DNA of 6,244 nt from M55B167 sp046482825 (GTDB lineage Bacteria > Verrucomicrobiota > Kiritimatiellia > RFP12 > UBA1067), in the NCBI GenBank assembly GCA_046482825.1, contig JAWOEI010000011.1, positions 1-6,244 of the forward strand. Reading direction: 5' to 3'. The number at the start of each line of letters is the position of its first letter. Positions within the stretch are counted from its first letter, which is position 1. Positions 1 to 5,908 of this stretch are shown one piece after another. The notes below the pieces were generated by a model, which saw only the letters and a program-made list of their open reading frames with translations, searched no databases and was not told where the DNA came from. The position numbers and the translations under genes were made by a program.

Positions 1-1
1 C

Positions 2-172
2 GCGAATGCCGGGGATTTGGATCTAATCGGCATCTATCGGTGGTTTGCGCATCATCAAGAGGAGATACATAATGTACAAAGCCACCAACGAGATCTCACG
101 CGCTTACCTATGTGGCCCTCCTCAGGCCGGCTCTTGCCATTGACGGAGCTGTACCTGCCATCAACGTTCTAA
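2..172 (+). CDS. 3' end of an unidentified gene, cut by the window edge
   Basis: An open frame enters from the left edge and runs 56 codons to a double stop (TAA TAA at 170-175). The translation looks like genuine protein: a helical stretch (IYRWFAHHQEEIHN) followed by LPMWPSSGRLLPLTELYLP. The second motif reminds me of a segment repeated in large bacterial sacsin-like or HSP90-ATPase-like proteins, where 'LPIxPxxGxLxPLxELxLP' patterns occur. That is recall from memory and uncertain. In those proteins the chain continues past this motif, whereas here it stops within five residues, so the gene may be truncated or decayed. It converges on dxr with 36 bp between the stops. No function is assigned. 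Confidence 0.45.
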   Translation, partial: ANAGDLDLIGIYRWFAHHQEEIHNVQSHQRDLTRLPMWPSSGRLLPLTELYLPSTF

Positions 173-208
173 TAATCGTCCATTGAAAAAAAATCTGTAT
201 GCCGGTTC

Positions 209-1411
209 TCAGCGAGGAAGTAGCTCTTCCGCTTTTGCCCGCGCCCATGCATCCACTTTGAAAACCGTTTCCATCGAGTCACAAACCTGTACATCATGGG
301 CCTTCATCACATTTTCGATTAGCGGCCATATTCCGGAAAACGCTATCCTTCCATCCAGAAATGCGGCAACTCCAACTTCATCAGCGGCATTGACAACCGC
401 TGGCACTGTACCACCGGCATCCGCCGCCTCCCGGATCAGCCTCAGGCAGGGAAAACGAGCCTCATCAGGATGCGAAAAAGTCAACTTGCCGAGGGCAACC
501 ATATCGGTCAGCGGCAATTCTGAAGAATAACGCTGCGGCCAGCTGAGGGCATACTGAATCGCCAGACGCATATCCGGATCTGAAAGCTGTGCCAATGTTG
601 AACCGTCAACAAAACTGACCATTGAGTGTACAATACTCTCGGGGTGCACTACCACATCAATCTGATCAACCGGCACATTGAAGAGCCAGCGGGCTTCAAG
701 TATCTCAAAGCCCTTATTCATCATTGTGGCGGAATCTATTGTCACTTTTGGTCCCATAGACCAACGCGGATGATTCAATGCGTCTTTTATGGAAACTTTA
801 TCGAAATCGATATCCGGCTTCTGCGAAAATGGACCGCCCGATGCTGTCAATACAAGCCGGCTAACAGGTGATTTCTCCGTAAATCCTTCGGAATCCACAC
901 CGCGTTTTATGCAGGCAAGTGAAATATCACGCGCCTGCATACATTGAAAAAGTGCGCTGTGCTCACTGTCAACCGGCAGAATATTAACATGATGTTCCGC
1001 GGCAAGATCCATAACAAGACGCCCTGCGGCAACCAGAACCTCTTTGGTCGCAAGAGCCACATCGTGACCGGCTCTGATAGCAGCGACAACAGGCCGCAGT
1101 CCGGCAAGACCGACAAGTGAACAGATCACAATATCAGCACCGGGAGAAGCGGCCAGCTCCGCAACTCCGCTTTCCCCGCAAAGTACCTCCATCCCCTGTC
1201 CGGCCGAGGCGGCCCTCGCTGCATCGGCGGCATCACAATCACAGAGTGCAATCCGGCTGACCCCTGATTCAGATGCCTGTTCAAGAATTCGTTCTGAATT
1301 TGTATTCGCCGCCAATCCTACAATGCGAAAACTCTCCGGCAGGGCTTTGACCACCTTGAGGGCACTTTCACCAATAGAACCGGTACTTCCCAATATGACA
1401 ATCGACTTCAA
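209..1411 (-). CDS. dxr: 1-deoxy-D-xylulose 5-phosphate reductoisomerase (MEP pathway)
   Basis: Cytosolic enzyme that converts DXP to 2-C-methyl-D-erythritol 4-phosphate using NADPH and a divalent metal, the committed step of the MEP isoprenoid pathway. At 400 residues it matches the family (E. coli 398). The NADPH-binding GSTGSIG is at residues 8-14. Metal ligands are D148 and E150 in VDSEH and E236 in NKGFE. The substrate-loop SGGPF is at 191-195 and NHPRWSMG at 213-220. The start codon is TTG; the N-terminus MKSIVILGSTGSIG lines up residue for residue with E. coli, no ATG is nearby, and only a weak GGA lies about 9 nt upstream. Residue 122 is Thr in ATKE, where E. coli has Asn124 before the catalytic-site Lys125. 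It is the last gene of the purA-uppS-cdsA-dxr operon, 116 bp after cdsA. A run of eight U follows the stop by about 15 nt, but I see no convincing hairpin before it. Confidence 0.97.
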   Translation of the reverse strand: MKSIVILGSTGSIGESALKVVKALPESFRIVGLAANTNSERILEQASESGVSRIALCDCDAADAARAASAGQGMEVLCGESGVAELAASPGADIVICSLVGLAGLRPVVAAIRAGHDVALATKEVLVAAGRLVMDLAAEHHVNILPVDSEHSALFQCMQARDISLACIKRGVDSEGFTEKSPVSRLVLTASGGPFSQKPDIDFDKVSIKDALNHPRWSMGPKVTIDSATMMNKGFEILEARWLFNVPVDQIDVVVHPESIVHSMVSFVDGSTLAQLSDPDMRLAIQYALSWPQRYSSELPLTDMVALGKLTFSHPDEARFPCLRLIREAADAGGTVPAVVNAADEVGVAAFLDGRIAFSGIWPLIENVMKAHDVQVCDSMETVFKVDAWARAKAEELLPR

Positions 1412-1428
1412 ATTATAAATTCCAAACT

Positions 1429-1453
1429 GCGAATCACGCGAATAAACGCGAAT
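1429..1453. repeat. three GCGAAT copies at 9-10 bp spacing in the cdsA-dxr gap
   Basis: GCGAAT occurs at 1429-1434, 1438-1443 and 1448-1453 (ATTCGC read on the minus strand), next to an AT-rich AAATTAAT stretch at 1461-1468. A related pair of ATTCGC units 10 bp apart, also preceded by an AATTAAAG stretch, lies downstream of efp at 5509-5524. This looks like a degenerate dispersed intergenic repeat. Its function is unknown. Confidence 0.5.
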
Positions 1454-1500
1454 ACGTCTTAAATTAATATATCAGCCTGTGGTCAGGTATGCTGCAGCTT

Positions 1501-1527
1501 GTATGTGATACATCCCGTATCACATAC
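1501..1527 (-). other. perfect 11-bp stem-loop directly after the cdsA stop
   Basis: On the minus strand GTATGTGATAC and GTATCACATAC flank a 5-nt GGGAT loop. The stem is a perfect 11 bp, and its first base follows the cdsA TAG (1530-1528) immediately. No U-run follows it in the direction of transcription, so it is not a standard intrinsic terminator. A role as an intercistronic RNA stem that protects the upstream message or lowers dxr expression is plausible but inferred. Confidence 0.7.
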
Positions 1528-2421
1528 CTATCCGGTCGCAAGTAGCAGAAACCAGTAAAGCACAGCAGGCGTGAAAATAAGGCTGTCAAACATATCCAGA
1601 ATCCCTCCCATGCCGCCAGGCAGTAAACCGGCAGAATCCTTTACCACAGCACAACGTTTGAACATAGACTCGAAAAGGTCGCTTACCGCACCGATAAGTC
1701 CGAGAAAAACAGCCAGAATCACCACCATGAAAATGCTGAGTTCCTCCAGCGGACCACCGGGAACCGCTTCAAACCGTCGCGCCATCCATGTGACAACCAA
1801 AGCCACGATTAACGACGCGGCAAGACCGCCGCAAAAGCCCTCCCATGTTTTTTTCGGGGATATTCCCGGACACATCCTGTGCTTACCGAAAGCCACCCCC
1901 ACGCCGAAGGCTCCGACATCACCCAACTTTACAACCAAAGCCACAAACGCAGCCAGAAATATACCGGTGCGGCAATCAGGAATTTCACAGCATCGTACAG
2001 CCCCCCACTGTGCCAAACGGATAAAGAAACTCAGCATAACCGGGAGGTAAAAAAATCCCAGCAATGTCACACCCGCTTTTTCAACAGCGTTTTTTGTTTT
2101 TTTATTGAACAGAATCCGGGTAAACAGTACAAACACAAAGGCAACAAGAAGCATCATTGCCGGATCAGGGCCTGCTGATTCCGCACGAAGCACCGCTGGC
2201 GGATACACATAGGTAAGCACAAGCCATCCGAGGCCGGCGGCTATTCCAATATGCTCTTCCACCTCAAAACCACACTGCTTCATCATGCCGTAAAATTCCC
2301 GCTGACAAAGAGTGGACATCACCAGCAAAACGATAAAAATCAGAAATGCTGGCATGTAACACATGGCAAGAAACCACAAAATCGCGACAACCAGGCCGCT
2401 TATTATTCTACGAATCAGCAA
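1528..2421 (-). CDS. cdsA: Phosphatidate cytidylyltransferase (CDP-diacylglycerol synthase)
   Basis: Integral inner-membrane enzyme that makes CDP-diacylglycerol from CTP and phosphatidic acid, the branch point of phospholipid synthesis. It has 297 residues (E. coli 285). Hydrophobic segments lie near residues 8-36, 62-72, 88-103, 117-135, 153-165, 200-213, 228-247 and 281-295. The family region KLGDVGAFG...GKHRM...SPKKTWEG spans about 165-195, and the C-terminal signature runs from S252 through FKR (254-256), KDS (261-263) and D276/D279. The signature is unusual: the usual PGHGG is PGGMGG (268-273), one residue longer and lacking His, and the usual DRxD is DMFD. The TTG start at 2421 has GGAGG 9 nt upstream, inside the end of uppS. 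The two genes overlap by 7 bases, so translational coupling is likely. Confidence 0.95.
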   Translation of the reverse strand: MLIRRIISGLVVAILWFLAMCYMPAFLIFIVLLVMSTLCQREFYGMMKQCGFEVEEHIGIAAGLGWLVLTYVYPPAVLRAESAGPDPAMMLLVAFVFVLFTRILFNKKTKNAVEKAGVTLLGFFYLPVMLSFFIRLAQWGAVRCCEIPDCRTGIFLAAFVALVVKLGDVGAFGVGVAFGKHRMCPGISPKKTWEGFCGGLAASLIVALVVTWMARRFEAVPGGPLEELSIFMVVILAVFLGLIGAVSDLFESMFKRCAVVKDSAGLLPGGMGGILDMFDSLIFTPAVLYWFLLLATG

Positions 2422-3182
2422 TTTACAACACCTCCATAACGACGTCCACGCAAGGCATACGCCTGAAGCGCGGATTCAAACTGATCTTTCCGGAAATCCG
2501 GCCATAACACATCGGTAATATAAAATTCACTGTATGCACACTGCCAGAGCAGAAAATTGCTTATACGCATTTCACCGCTTGTTCTGATTATCAGATCAGG
2601 ATCGGGAACATCAGGAGCATACAGATTGGCGGCGACAGTATTTTCATCAACATCATCGGGAGAAATCTCACCGGATGCGACAGCACGGGCTATCTCACGT
2701 GCAGCGTCAACCAGTTCACTCCTGCCGCTGTAACTCAGCGCCACAAGCAGCTGCCGATCAAAACCTGAAGTTTCGTTCTCAACTTCGGCAAGCGGACCAC
2801 TGACAAACGCAGGCAGGTCGGAACGACGGCCAATAACACGCAGTCTGACTTTGTTATCAATAAGTTCCTTCTTATGCCGTCTGATAAAAGAACTCAGTAA
2901 CTTCATCAGTCCGTTGACCTCTTCAGCCGGACGACTCCAGTTTTCCGTACTGAATGCGTAAAGCGTCAGATAACGCACGCCGGCATCCCGGCAGTAATTC
3001 AAAACTTTACGGACAGTTTCAGCACCGGCCTTATGCCCCTCCAGACGGGGTTTGCCCCTCATTTCAGCCCAGCGTCCATTACCATCCATGATCATGGCGA
3101 TATGAACCGGGATTCTGTTTTTTGTTTCAGAAATCATATTATCAGGGTTACCGTCTTCGTTCCGCAAACGGAACTGCGCCAT
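2415..3182 (-). CDS. uppS: Undecaprenyl (isoprenyl) diphosphate synthase, cis-prenyltransferase
   Basis: Adds isopentenyl diphosphate units to farnesyl diphosphate in the cis configuration, giving the C55 carrier lipid for peptidoglycan and other envelope polymers. At 255 residues it matches E. coli (253). The family hallmark HIAMIMDGNGRWAE is near the N-terminus with catalytic Asp at residue 33. YAFSTENWSRP, ALSYSGR and the closing DLIIRTSGEMRISNFLLW and YSEFY motifs follow in the usual order, and the chain ends RRYGG. The ATG at 3182 has no clear Shine-Dalgarno, with an in-frame TGA five codons upstream. An alternative ATG at codon 16 would shorten the variable tail only. The 93-bp gap to purA contains no promoter or terminator I can support, so it is probably cotranscribed with purA and overlaps cdsA by 7 bases. 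Confidence 0.96.
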   Translation of the reverse strand: MAQFRLRNEDGNPDNMISETKNRIPVHIAMIMDGNGRWAEMRGKPRLEGHKAGAETVRKVLNYCRDAGVRYLTLYAFSTENWSRPAEEVNGLMKLLSSFIRRHKKELIDNKVRLRVIGRRSDLPAFVSGPLAEVENETSGFDRQLLVALSYSGRSELVDAAREIARAVASGEISPDDVDENTVAANLYAPDVPDPDLIIRTSGEMRISNFLLWQCAYSEFYITDVLWPDFRKDQFESALQAYALRGRRYGGVVNC

Positions 3183-3275
3183 GACAATCAGCAGTCAGAC
3201 AACAGGAGTCAAGATCGCAATCATACAGTACCGATGCAACCGGAACCACATCCTGCATGTAATACGCGCAACGCA

Positions 3276-4556
3276 TTACAGTCCCAGCCTCAGGGTTGTT
3301 TCGCGGGCGGGACCAACAGAAAGAATACCCAGCTGGCCGCCTATCAGTTCAATCAGGCGCTCGACATAAGCGCGGGCCTTGAGAGGAAGATCCTCATAAC
3401 GGACAACCGCACTTGTATCCGTAAGCCACCCTGGCATCTCCTCATAAACAGGTGTACAGCGCTTTAAAACACTCAGGTCAGCGGGGAAAACATTGTAACG
3501 CTCGCCGCTGTCGCTTTCATAAGCAGTACAGATCTTGATGGTCTCAATATCATCCATGACATCTAGCTTGGTCATTGCCCAGAAATCAACGCCATTGAGC
3601 ATTTGAGCATAACGTCCCACAACCGCATCAAACCAGCCGCAGCGGCGTGGACGTCCTGTGGTGGCCCCGTATTCCCCTCCTTTTCTGCGCAGCTGTTCGC
3701 CCATATCATCAAAAAGTTCAGTAGGAAACGGACCTGCTCCAACGCGGGTTGTATAACACTTGATAACACCCACAACCCTGTCTATCTTTCGCGGCGACAG
3801 TCCGGAACCGGTACATGCCCCGCCAGCAGTCGGATTGGAGGAAGTCACAAAAGGATAAGTGCCGAAGTCAATATCAAGCATAGTGCCCTGGGCACCCTCC
3901 AGCAGGATGCTTCTGCCTTCCCTGTCGGCATTGTTTATAAGACTCACAGAATCAGCGACGTACTCATTCAATTTTTCAGCACAGTCCCTGTATATCGAAA
4001 CCGTTTTTTCAACATCGAGTTCAGGTGCATTCATTGATGCAAGTATTCTGTTGGAATCCTCTACAGCATCACGCACATTTTCCAGAAACTCCGGTGAGAG
4101 CATATCACCTGCACGGAATCCGCAACGATTCATTTTCGCTCCGTATGCCGGACCGATTCCACGTCCGGTTGTGCCGATTTTCTTTTCTTCAGAACGCAAA
4201 GCCTCGTCTGCTGAATCCAGCGCTCTGTGCCACTGCATCACCATATGCGTCCTGTCACTGATAAATAAACGTCCGGCAGTATCAATGTTCTGCTCATGAA
4301 GCATCTGCATCTCTTTCAAAAGATCCAGAGGATCCATCACAACACCGTTGCCGATAACACACAGCTTACCGGGATGCAGAATACCGGACGGAATAAGATG
4401 CAGAACATATTTCTTATCCCCTACAATCACCGTATGACCGGCATTGCTACCCCCCTGAAAACGCACAATTACATCCGCCTGCGAGGTAAGAACATCAATG
4501 ACTTTCCCTTTACCCTCATCTCCCCATTGAGATCCAACTAAAACAGTATTCGGCAT
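3276..4556 (-). CDS. purA: Adenylosuccinate synthetase
   Basis: Catalyses the GTP-dependent joining of IMP and aspartate to adenylosuccinate, the first committed step from IMP to AMP in the cytosol. It has 426 residues from the chosen ATG (E. coli 432). The P-loop GSQWGDEGKGK is at residues 8-18 with catalytic D13, and catalytic H41 is in GGSNAGHT. GRGIGPAY, LLEGAQGTMLDIDFGTYPFVTSSN, TTGRPRRCGWFD and KLDV follow in family order. The frame is also open from a TTG at 4568, but ATG at 4556 is preferred: GGGAG lies 5 nt upstream, and this start aligns the P-loop with E. coli. It is the first gene of the minus-strand operon, divergent from efp. Pairing of a purine gene with envelope genes is probably positional rather than functional. 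Confidence 0.97.
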   Translation of the reverse strand: MPNTVLVGSQWGDEGKGKVIDVLTSQADVIVRFQGGSNAGHTVIVGDKKYVLHLIPSGILHPGKLCVIGNGVVMDPLDLLKEMQMLHEQNIDTAGRLFISDRTHMVMQWHRALDSADEALRSEEKKIGTTGRGIGPAYGAKMNRCGFRAGDMLSPEFLENVRDAVEDSNRILASMNAPELDVEKTVSIYRDCAEKLNEYVADSVSLINNADREGRSILLEGAQGTMLDIDFGTYPFVTSSNPTAGGACTGSGLSPRKIDRVVGVIKCYTTRVGAGPFPTELFDDMGEQLRRKGGEYGATTGRPRRCGWFDAVVGRYAQMLNGVDFWAMTKLDVMDDIETIKICTAYESDSGERYNVFPADLSVLKRCTPVYEEMPGWLTDTSAVVRYEDLPLKARAYVERLIELIGGQLGILSVGPARETTLRLGL

Positions 4557-4561
4557 AAAAG

Positions 4562-4566
4562 CTCCC
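4562..4566 (-). promoter_or_regulatory. purA ribosome binding site that decides the start
   Basis: GGGAG on the minus strand, followed by CTTTT and then ATG (4556-4554). A start at the upstream TTG (4568) would place this site inside the coding region, so the ATG is the likely initiation codon. Confidence 0.75.
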
Positions 4567-4577
4567 AATAACTTCCG

Positions 4578-4596
4578 GCATCGACCCGTACGATGC
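4578..4596 (-). other. small hairpin in the purA 5' leader
   Basis: GCATCG and CGATGC form a 6-bp perfect stem around a 7-nt loop, within the predicted leader between the TATAAT box and the purA Shine-Dalgarno. It ends about 11 nt upstream of that site. It is short enough to be chance, and no riboswitch architecture is recognisable. Confidence 0.35.
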
Positions 4597-4609
4597 GTAA
4601 AAGTAGATC

Positions 4610-4639
4610 ATTATAAACAAAATTGCCCCGTTTAAGCAA
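4610..4639 (-). promoter_or_regulatory. sigma70-like promoter for the purA operon
   Basis: Minus strand: TTGCTT (4639-4634), an 18-bp spacer and a perfect TATAAT (4615-4610). Predicted transcription start is near 4603, giving a leader of roughly 47 nt before the purA ATG. This is the strongest promoter match upstream of the four-gene operon. Confidence 0.65.
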
Positions 4640-4690
4640 TTCAAACTTCCTTTCAAACCATAACTCATTATCCCAAAGCCGCTTTCGTCC

Positions 4691-4720
4691 ATCTGTCTGC
4701 GTGCATACACACAGGCAGAT
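4691..4720. repeat. imperfect palindrome in the purA/efp divergent region
   Basis: Two 13-nt arms (4691-4703 and 4708-4720, outer ATCTG/CAGAT) flank a 4-nt CATA loop. On either strand one position is mismatched and one is a G-U pair. No U-run follows in either direction, so it is not a terminator. It lies about 50 bp upstream of the purA -35 box and about 100 bp upstream of the efp -35 box. It could be a regulator binding site, but no repressor is identifiable. Confidence 0.45.
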
Positions 4721-4757
4721 AACAAAACGTAATTATATGATTCGCACTATCTGTATT

Positions 4758-4792
4758 CCGTAATTTCCTTGTTTATCAGAAATTACTTACGG
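4758..4792. repeat. second inverted repeat in the divergent region
   Basis: GTAATTTC (4760-4767) and GAAATTAC (4779-4786) are perfect 8-bp arms around an 11-nt loop. An alternative outer pairing, CCGTAA (4758-4763) with TTACGG (4787-4792), shares bases with the first, so the two folds are mutually exclusive. It sits 25 bp upstream of the efp -35 box. It may be an operator; no function is shown. Confidence 0.45.
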
Positions 4793-4817
4793 AGCGATCT
4801 GCCGCAACAACCCACAC

Positions 4818-4847
4818 TTGACAGAAACAAGAGCAAAACGTTATTAT
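4818..4847 (+). promoter_or_regulatory. sigma70-like promoter for efp
   Basis: Perfect TTGACA (4818-4823), an 18-bp spacer and TATTAT (4842-4847). Transcription would start near 4854, leaving a short leader of about 25 nt that contains only the Shine-Dalgarno. Confidence 0.65.
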
Positions 4848-4878
4848 TCGCAACCGAAAAAGAGGAGAATCGGCATCT

Positions 4879-5442
4879 ATGTACACATCATCAGACTTGA
4901 AAAAAGGCTTGAAAATCGAGATCGACGGAGCACCCTGGGTTATCACCGAATTTGACTTCACCAAACCCGGCAAAGGACAATCCATCTACAACTGCAAGCT
5001 CAAAAATATGATCACAGGCACCACCATGAACCGCAGTTACCGTTCCAACGACAAATTCGAGAAGCCTGAACTCATGCAGAAACCCATACACTTCTCCTAT
5101 GAAAATGCGGGTGAATATATTTTCATGAACGAAAACTTTGAAGAAATCCCTGTTGATGTGGAAATACTGGGGCAGAACAGATTCTTTCTGATGGACGACA
5201 TGGAAGTCAATGCGCTTTTCTTTAACGAAGAGGTCATTGAGGTGGAACTACCCAATCTGGTTGAACGCAAAGTCGAGAGCTGTGATGTCGGAGCTAAAGG
5301 CAACACCGCCGCAGGCAAAGTCATGAAACCAGCCCGTGTGGAAGGTGGTTATGAACTGCAGGTGCCCCTGTTCGTCAACGAAGGCGACGTCATCCGCATC
5401 GACACCCGCACCGGAGAATACTCCGACCGCGCCCGGACATAG
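4879..5442 (+). CDS. efp: Translation elongation factor P
   Basis: Binds between the P and E sites of stalled ribosomes and promotes peptide bond formation at consecutive prolines. It has 187 residues (E. coli 188). The N-terminal KOW-like domain carries KPGKGQ at 29-34, with K32 at the tip in the place of E. coli K34, the lysine that EpmA/EpmB modify with beta-lysine. The PGKGQ context fits that lysine-type class, but no modification gene is visible here. The central OB domain follows. The C-terminal signature GNTAAGKVMKPARVEGG...VPLFVNEGDVIRIDTRTGEY is fully conserved. The ATG start has GAGGAG 11 nt upstream. The gene has its own promoter and diverges from purA. I see no clear terminator after it, so readthrough into the tRNA gene is possible. 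Confidence 0.98.
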   Translation: MYTSSDLKKGLKIEIDGAPWVITEFDFTKPGKGQSIYNCKLKNMITGTTMNRSYRSNDKFEKPELMQKPIHFSYENAGEYIFMNENFEEIPVDVEILGQNRFFLMDDMEVNALFFNEEVIEVELPNLVERKVESCDVGAKGNTAAGKVMKPARVEGGYELQVPLFVNEGDVIRIDTRTGEYSDRART

Positions 5443-5508
5443 CAATCAAATCCGATTTCCCCCAAGGATCTCCGCTGACAGATGCAGAAATAAAAATTAA
5501 AGCGCAAT

Positions 5509-5524
5509 ATTCGCAGAGATTCGC
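5509..5524. repeat. pair of ATTCGC units downstream of efp
   Basis: ATTCGC at 5509-5514 and 5519-5524, 10 bp apart and each followed by AG, preceded by AATTAAAGCGC at 5495-5505. It resembles the triple ATTCGC array in the cdsA-dxr gap read on the minus strand, including the AT-rich lead-in. Both lie 3' of a protein gene. Confidence 0.4.
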
Positions 5525-5547
5525 AGGAAAACAAACCAAACAAGCAG

Positions 5548-5577
5548 TTGACGGAGCATCACACAAATTGATATATT
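5548..5577 (+). promoter_or_regulatory. promoter for tRNA-Pro
   Basis: TTGACG (5548-5553), an 18-bp spacer and TATATT (5572-5577). The predicted start near 5584 leaves a 5' leader of about 20 nt ahead of the mature tRNA, as expected for an RNase P substrate. Confidence 0.6.
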
Positions 5578-5605
5578 ACCCGTCACTTGCAAAAAAACAA
5601 TTTAT

Positions 5606-5682
5606 CGGGGCGTAGCGCAGTCTGGCAGCGCGTTTGCTTGGGGTGCAAGAGGTCGAGGGTTCAAATCCCTCCGCTCCGACCA
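5606..5682 (+). tRNA. tRNA-Pro, anticodon GGG
   Basis: A full 77-nt cloverleaf with encoded CCA. The 7-bp acceptor stem is CGGGGCG with CGCTCCG (one G-U). The D-stem is GCGC/GCGC around a 9-nt loop (5619-5627). The anticodon stem TTTGC/GCAAG surrounds TTGGGGT, with GGG at 5640-5642. The T-stem is GAGGG/CCCTC with loop TTCAAAT, and the discriminator base is A73. C1-G72 and the loop sequence match E. coli tRNA-Pro(GGG), which reads CCC and CCU codons. The D-arm matches the element reported to be recognised by EF-P. It has its own promoter and terminator and lies 163 bp downstream of efp. Confidence 0.96.
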
Positions 5683-5685
5683 TTT

Positions 5686-5731
5686 AAAACCCTGTATATG
5701 TTGATTTCAGTCAATAGATACAGGGTTTTTT
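5686..5731 (+). terminator. intrinsic terminator of the tRNA-Pro transcript
   Basis: AAAACCCTGTAT (5686-5697) pairs perfectly with ATACAGGGTTTT (5718-5729), and T's continue to 5731, giving a six-T run. The 20-nt loop contains a small TTGA/TCAA inner pairing. It starts 4 nt after the tRNA CCA. Confidence 0.9.
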
Positions 5732-5756
5732 GTTTGTAGTAGTGCTTTTGCTGTTT
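5732..5756. repeat. decayed copy of the 5987-6054 palindromic element
   Basis: GTTTGTAGT (5732-5740) and TTTGCTGTTT (5747-5756) are identical to the two ends of the right arm of the nested palindrome (6025-6033 and 6045-6054). The intervening segment is shortened from 11 to 6 bases, so the hairpin-forming middle is lost. The order and orientation of both blocks are kept, which argues against chance. Confidence 0.5.
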
Positions 5757-5793
5757 TCTCGTTACAAACTGCAACAGTGTGTTTTGGTAGGGG

Positions 5794-5863
5794 CATTTAC
5801 ACACAAAAACACACACACATTCACACAAACGCCCAAAAAACGCCCAAAAACATTCACAAAAAA
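5794..5863. repeat. CA-rich, G-poor low-complexity tract with an 11-bp tandem
   Basis: Seventy bases with only two G and seven T on the plus strand. It includes a CACACA run and two tandem CGCCCAAAAA units (5830-5839 and 5841-5850), bracketed by identical CATTCACA copies at 5818-5825 and 5851-5858. A plus-strand frame crosses it but gives only a low-complexity peptide with no start signal. An AT-rich stretch (about 5884-5909) follows. Confidence 0.6.
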
Positions 5864-5908
5864 GGGAACACCAGGGGTCGTATTTAAATATATAATATAT
5901 CGCATATA

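Noticed and set aside
72..143. A 23-codon frame behind a strong AGAGGAG Shine-Dalgarno-like sequence
   Set aside because: It overlaps the longer, more protein-like open frame entering from the left edge, ends quickly, and shows no recognisable peptide.
185..260. Intrinsic terminator after dxr
   Set aside because: There is a run of eight U and a small GGAAG/CTTCC stem inside the end of dxr, but they are separated by about 20 nt, so they do not form a standard terminator.
3148..3258. A 36-codon cysteine-containing frame upstream of and overlapping the uppS start (minus strand)
   Set aside because: No Shine-Dalgarno precedes its ATG, it overlaps uppS out of frame, and cysteines in so short a frame can arise by chance.
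4691..4792. Palindromes in the purA/efp gap as terminators or a riboswitch
   Set aside because: No U-run follows on either strand, and no conserved riboswitch core (such as the purine riboswitch) is recognisable.
5794..5863. CRISPR-like array
   Set aside because: The repeated units are only 8-11 bp, low in complexity, and lack regular spacers.
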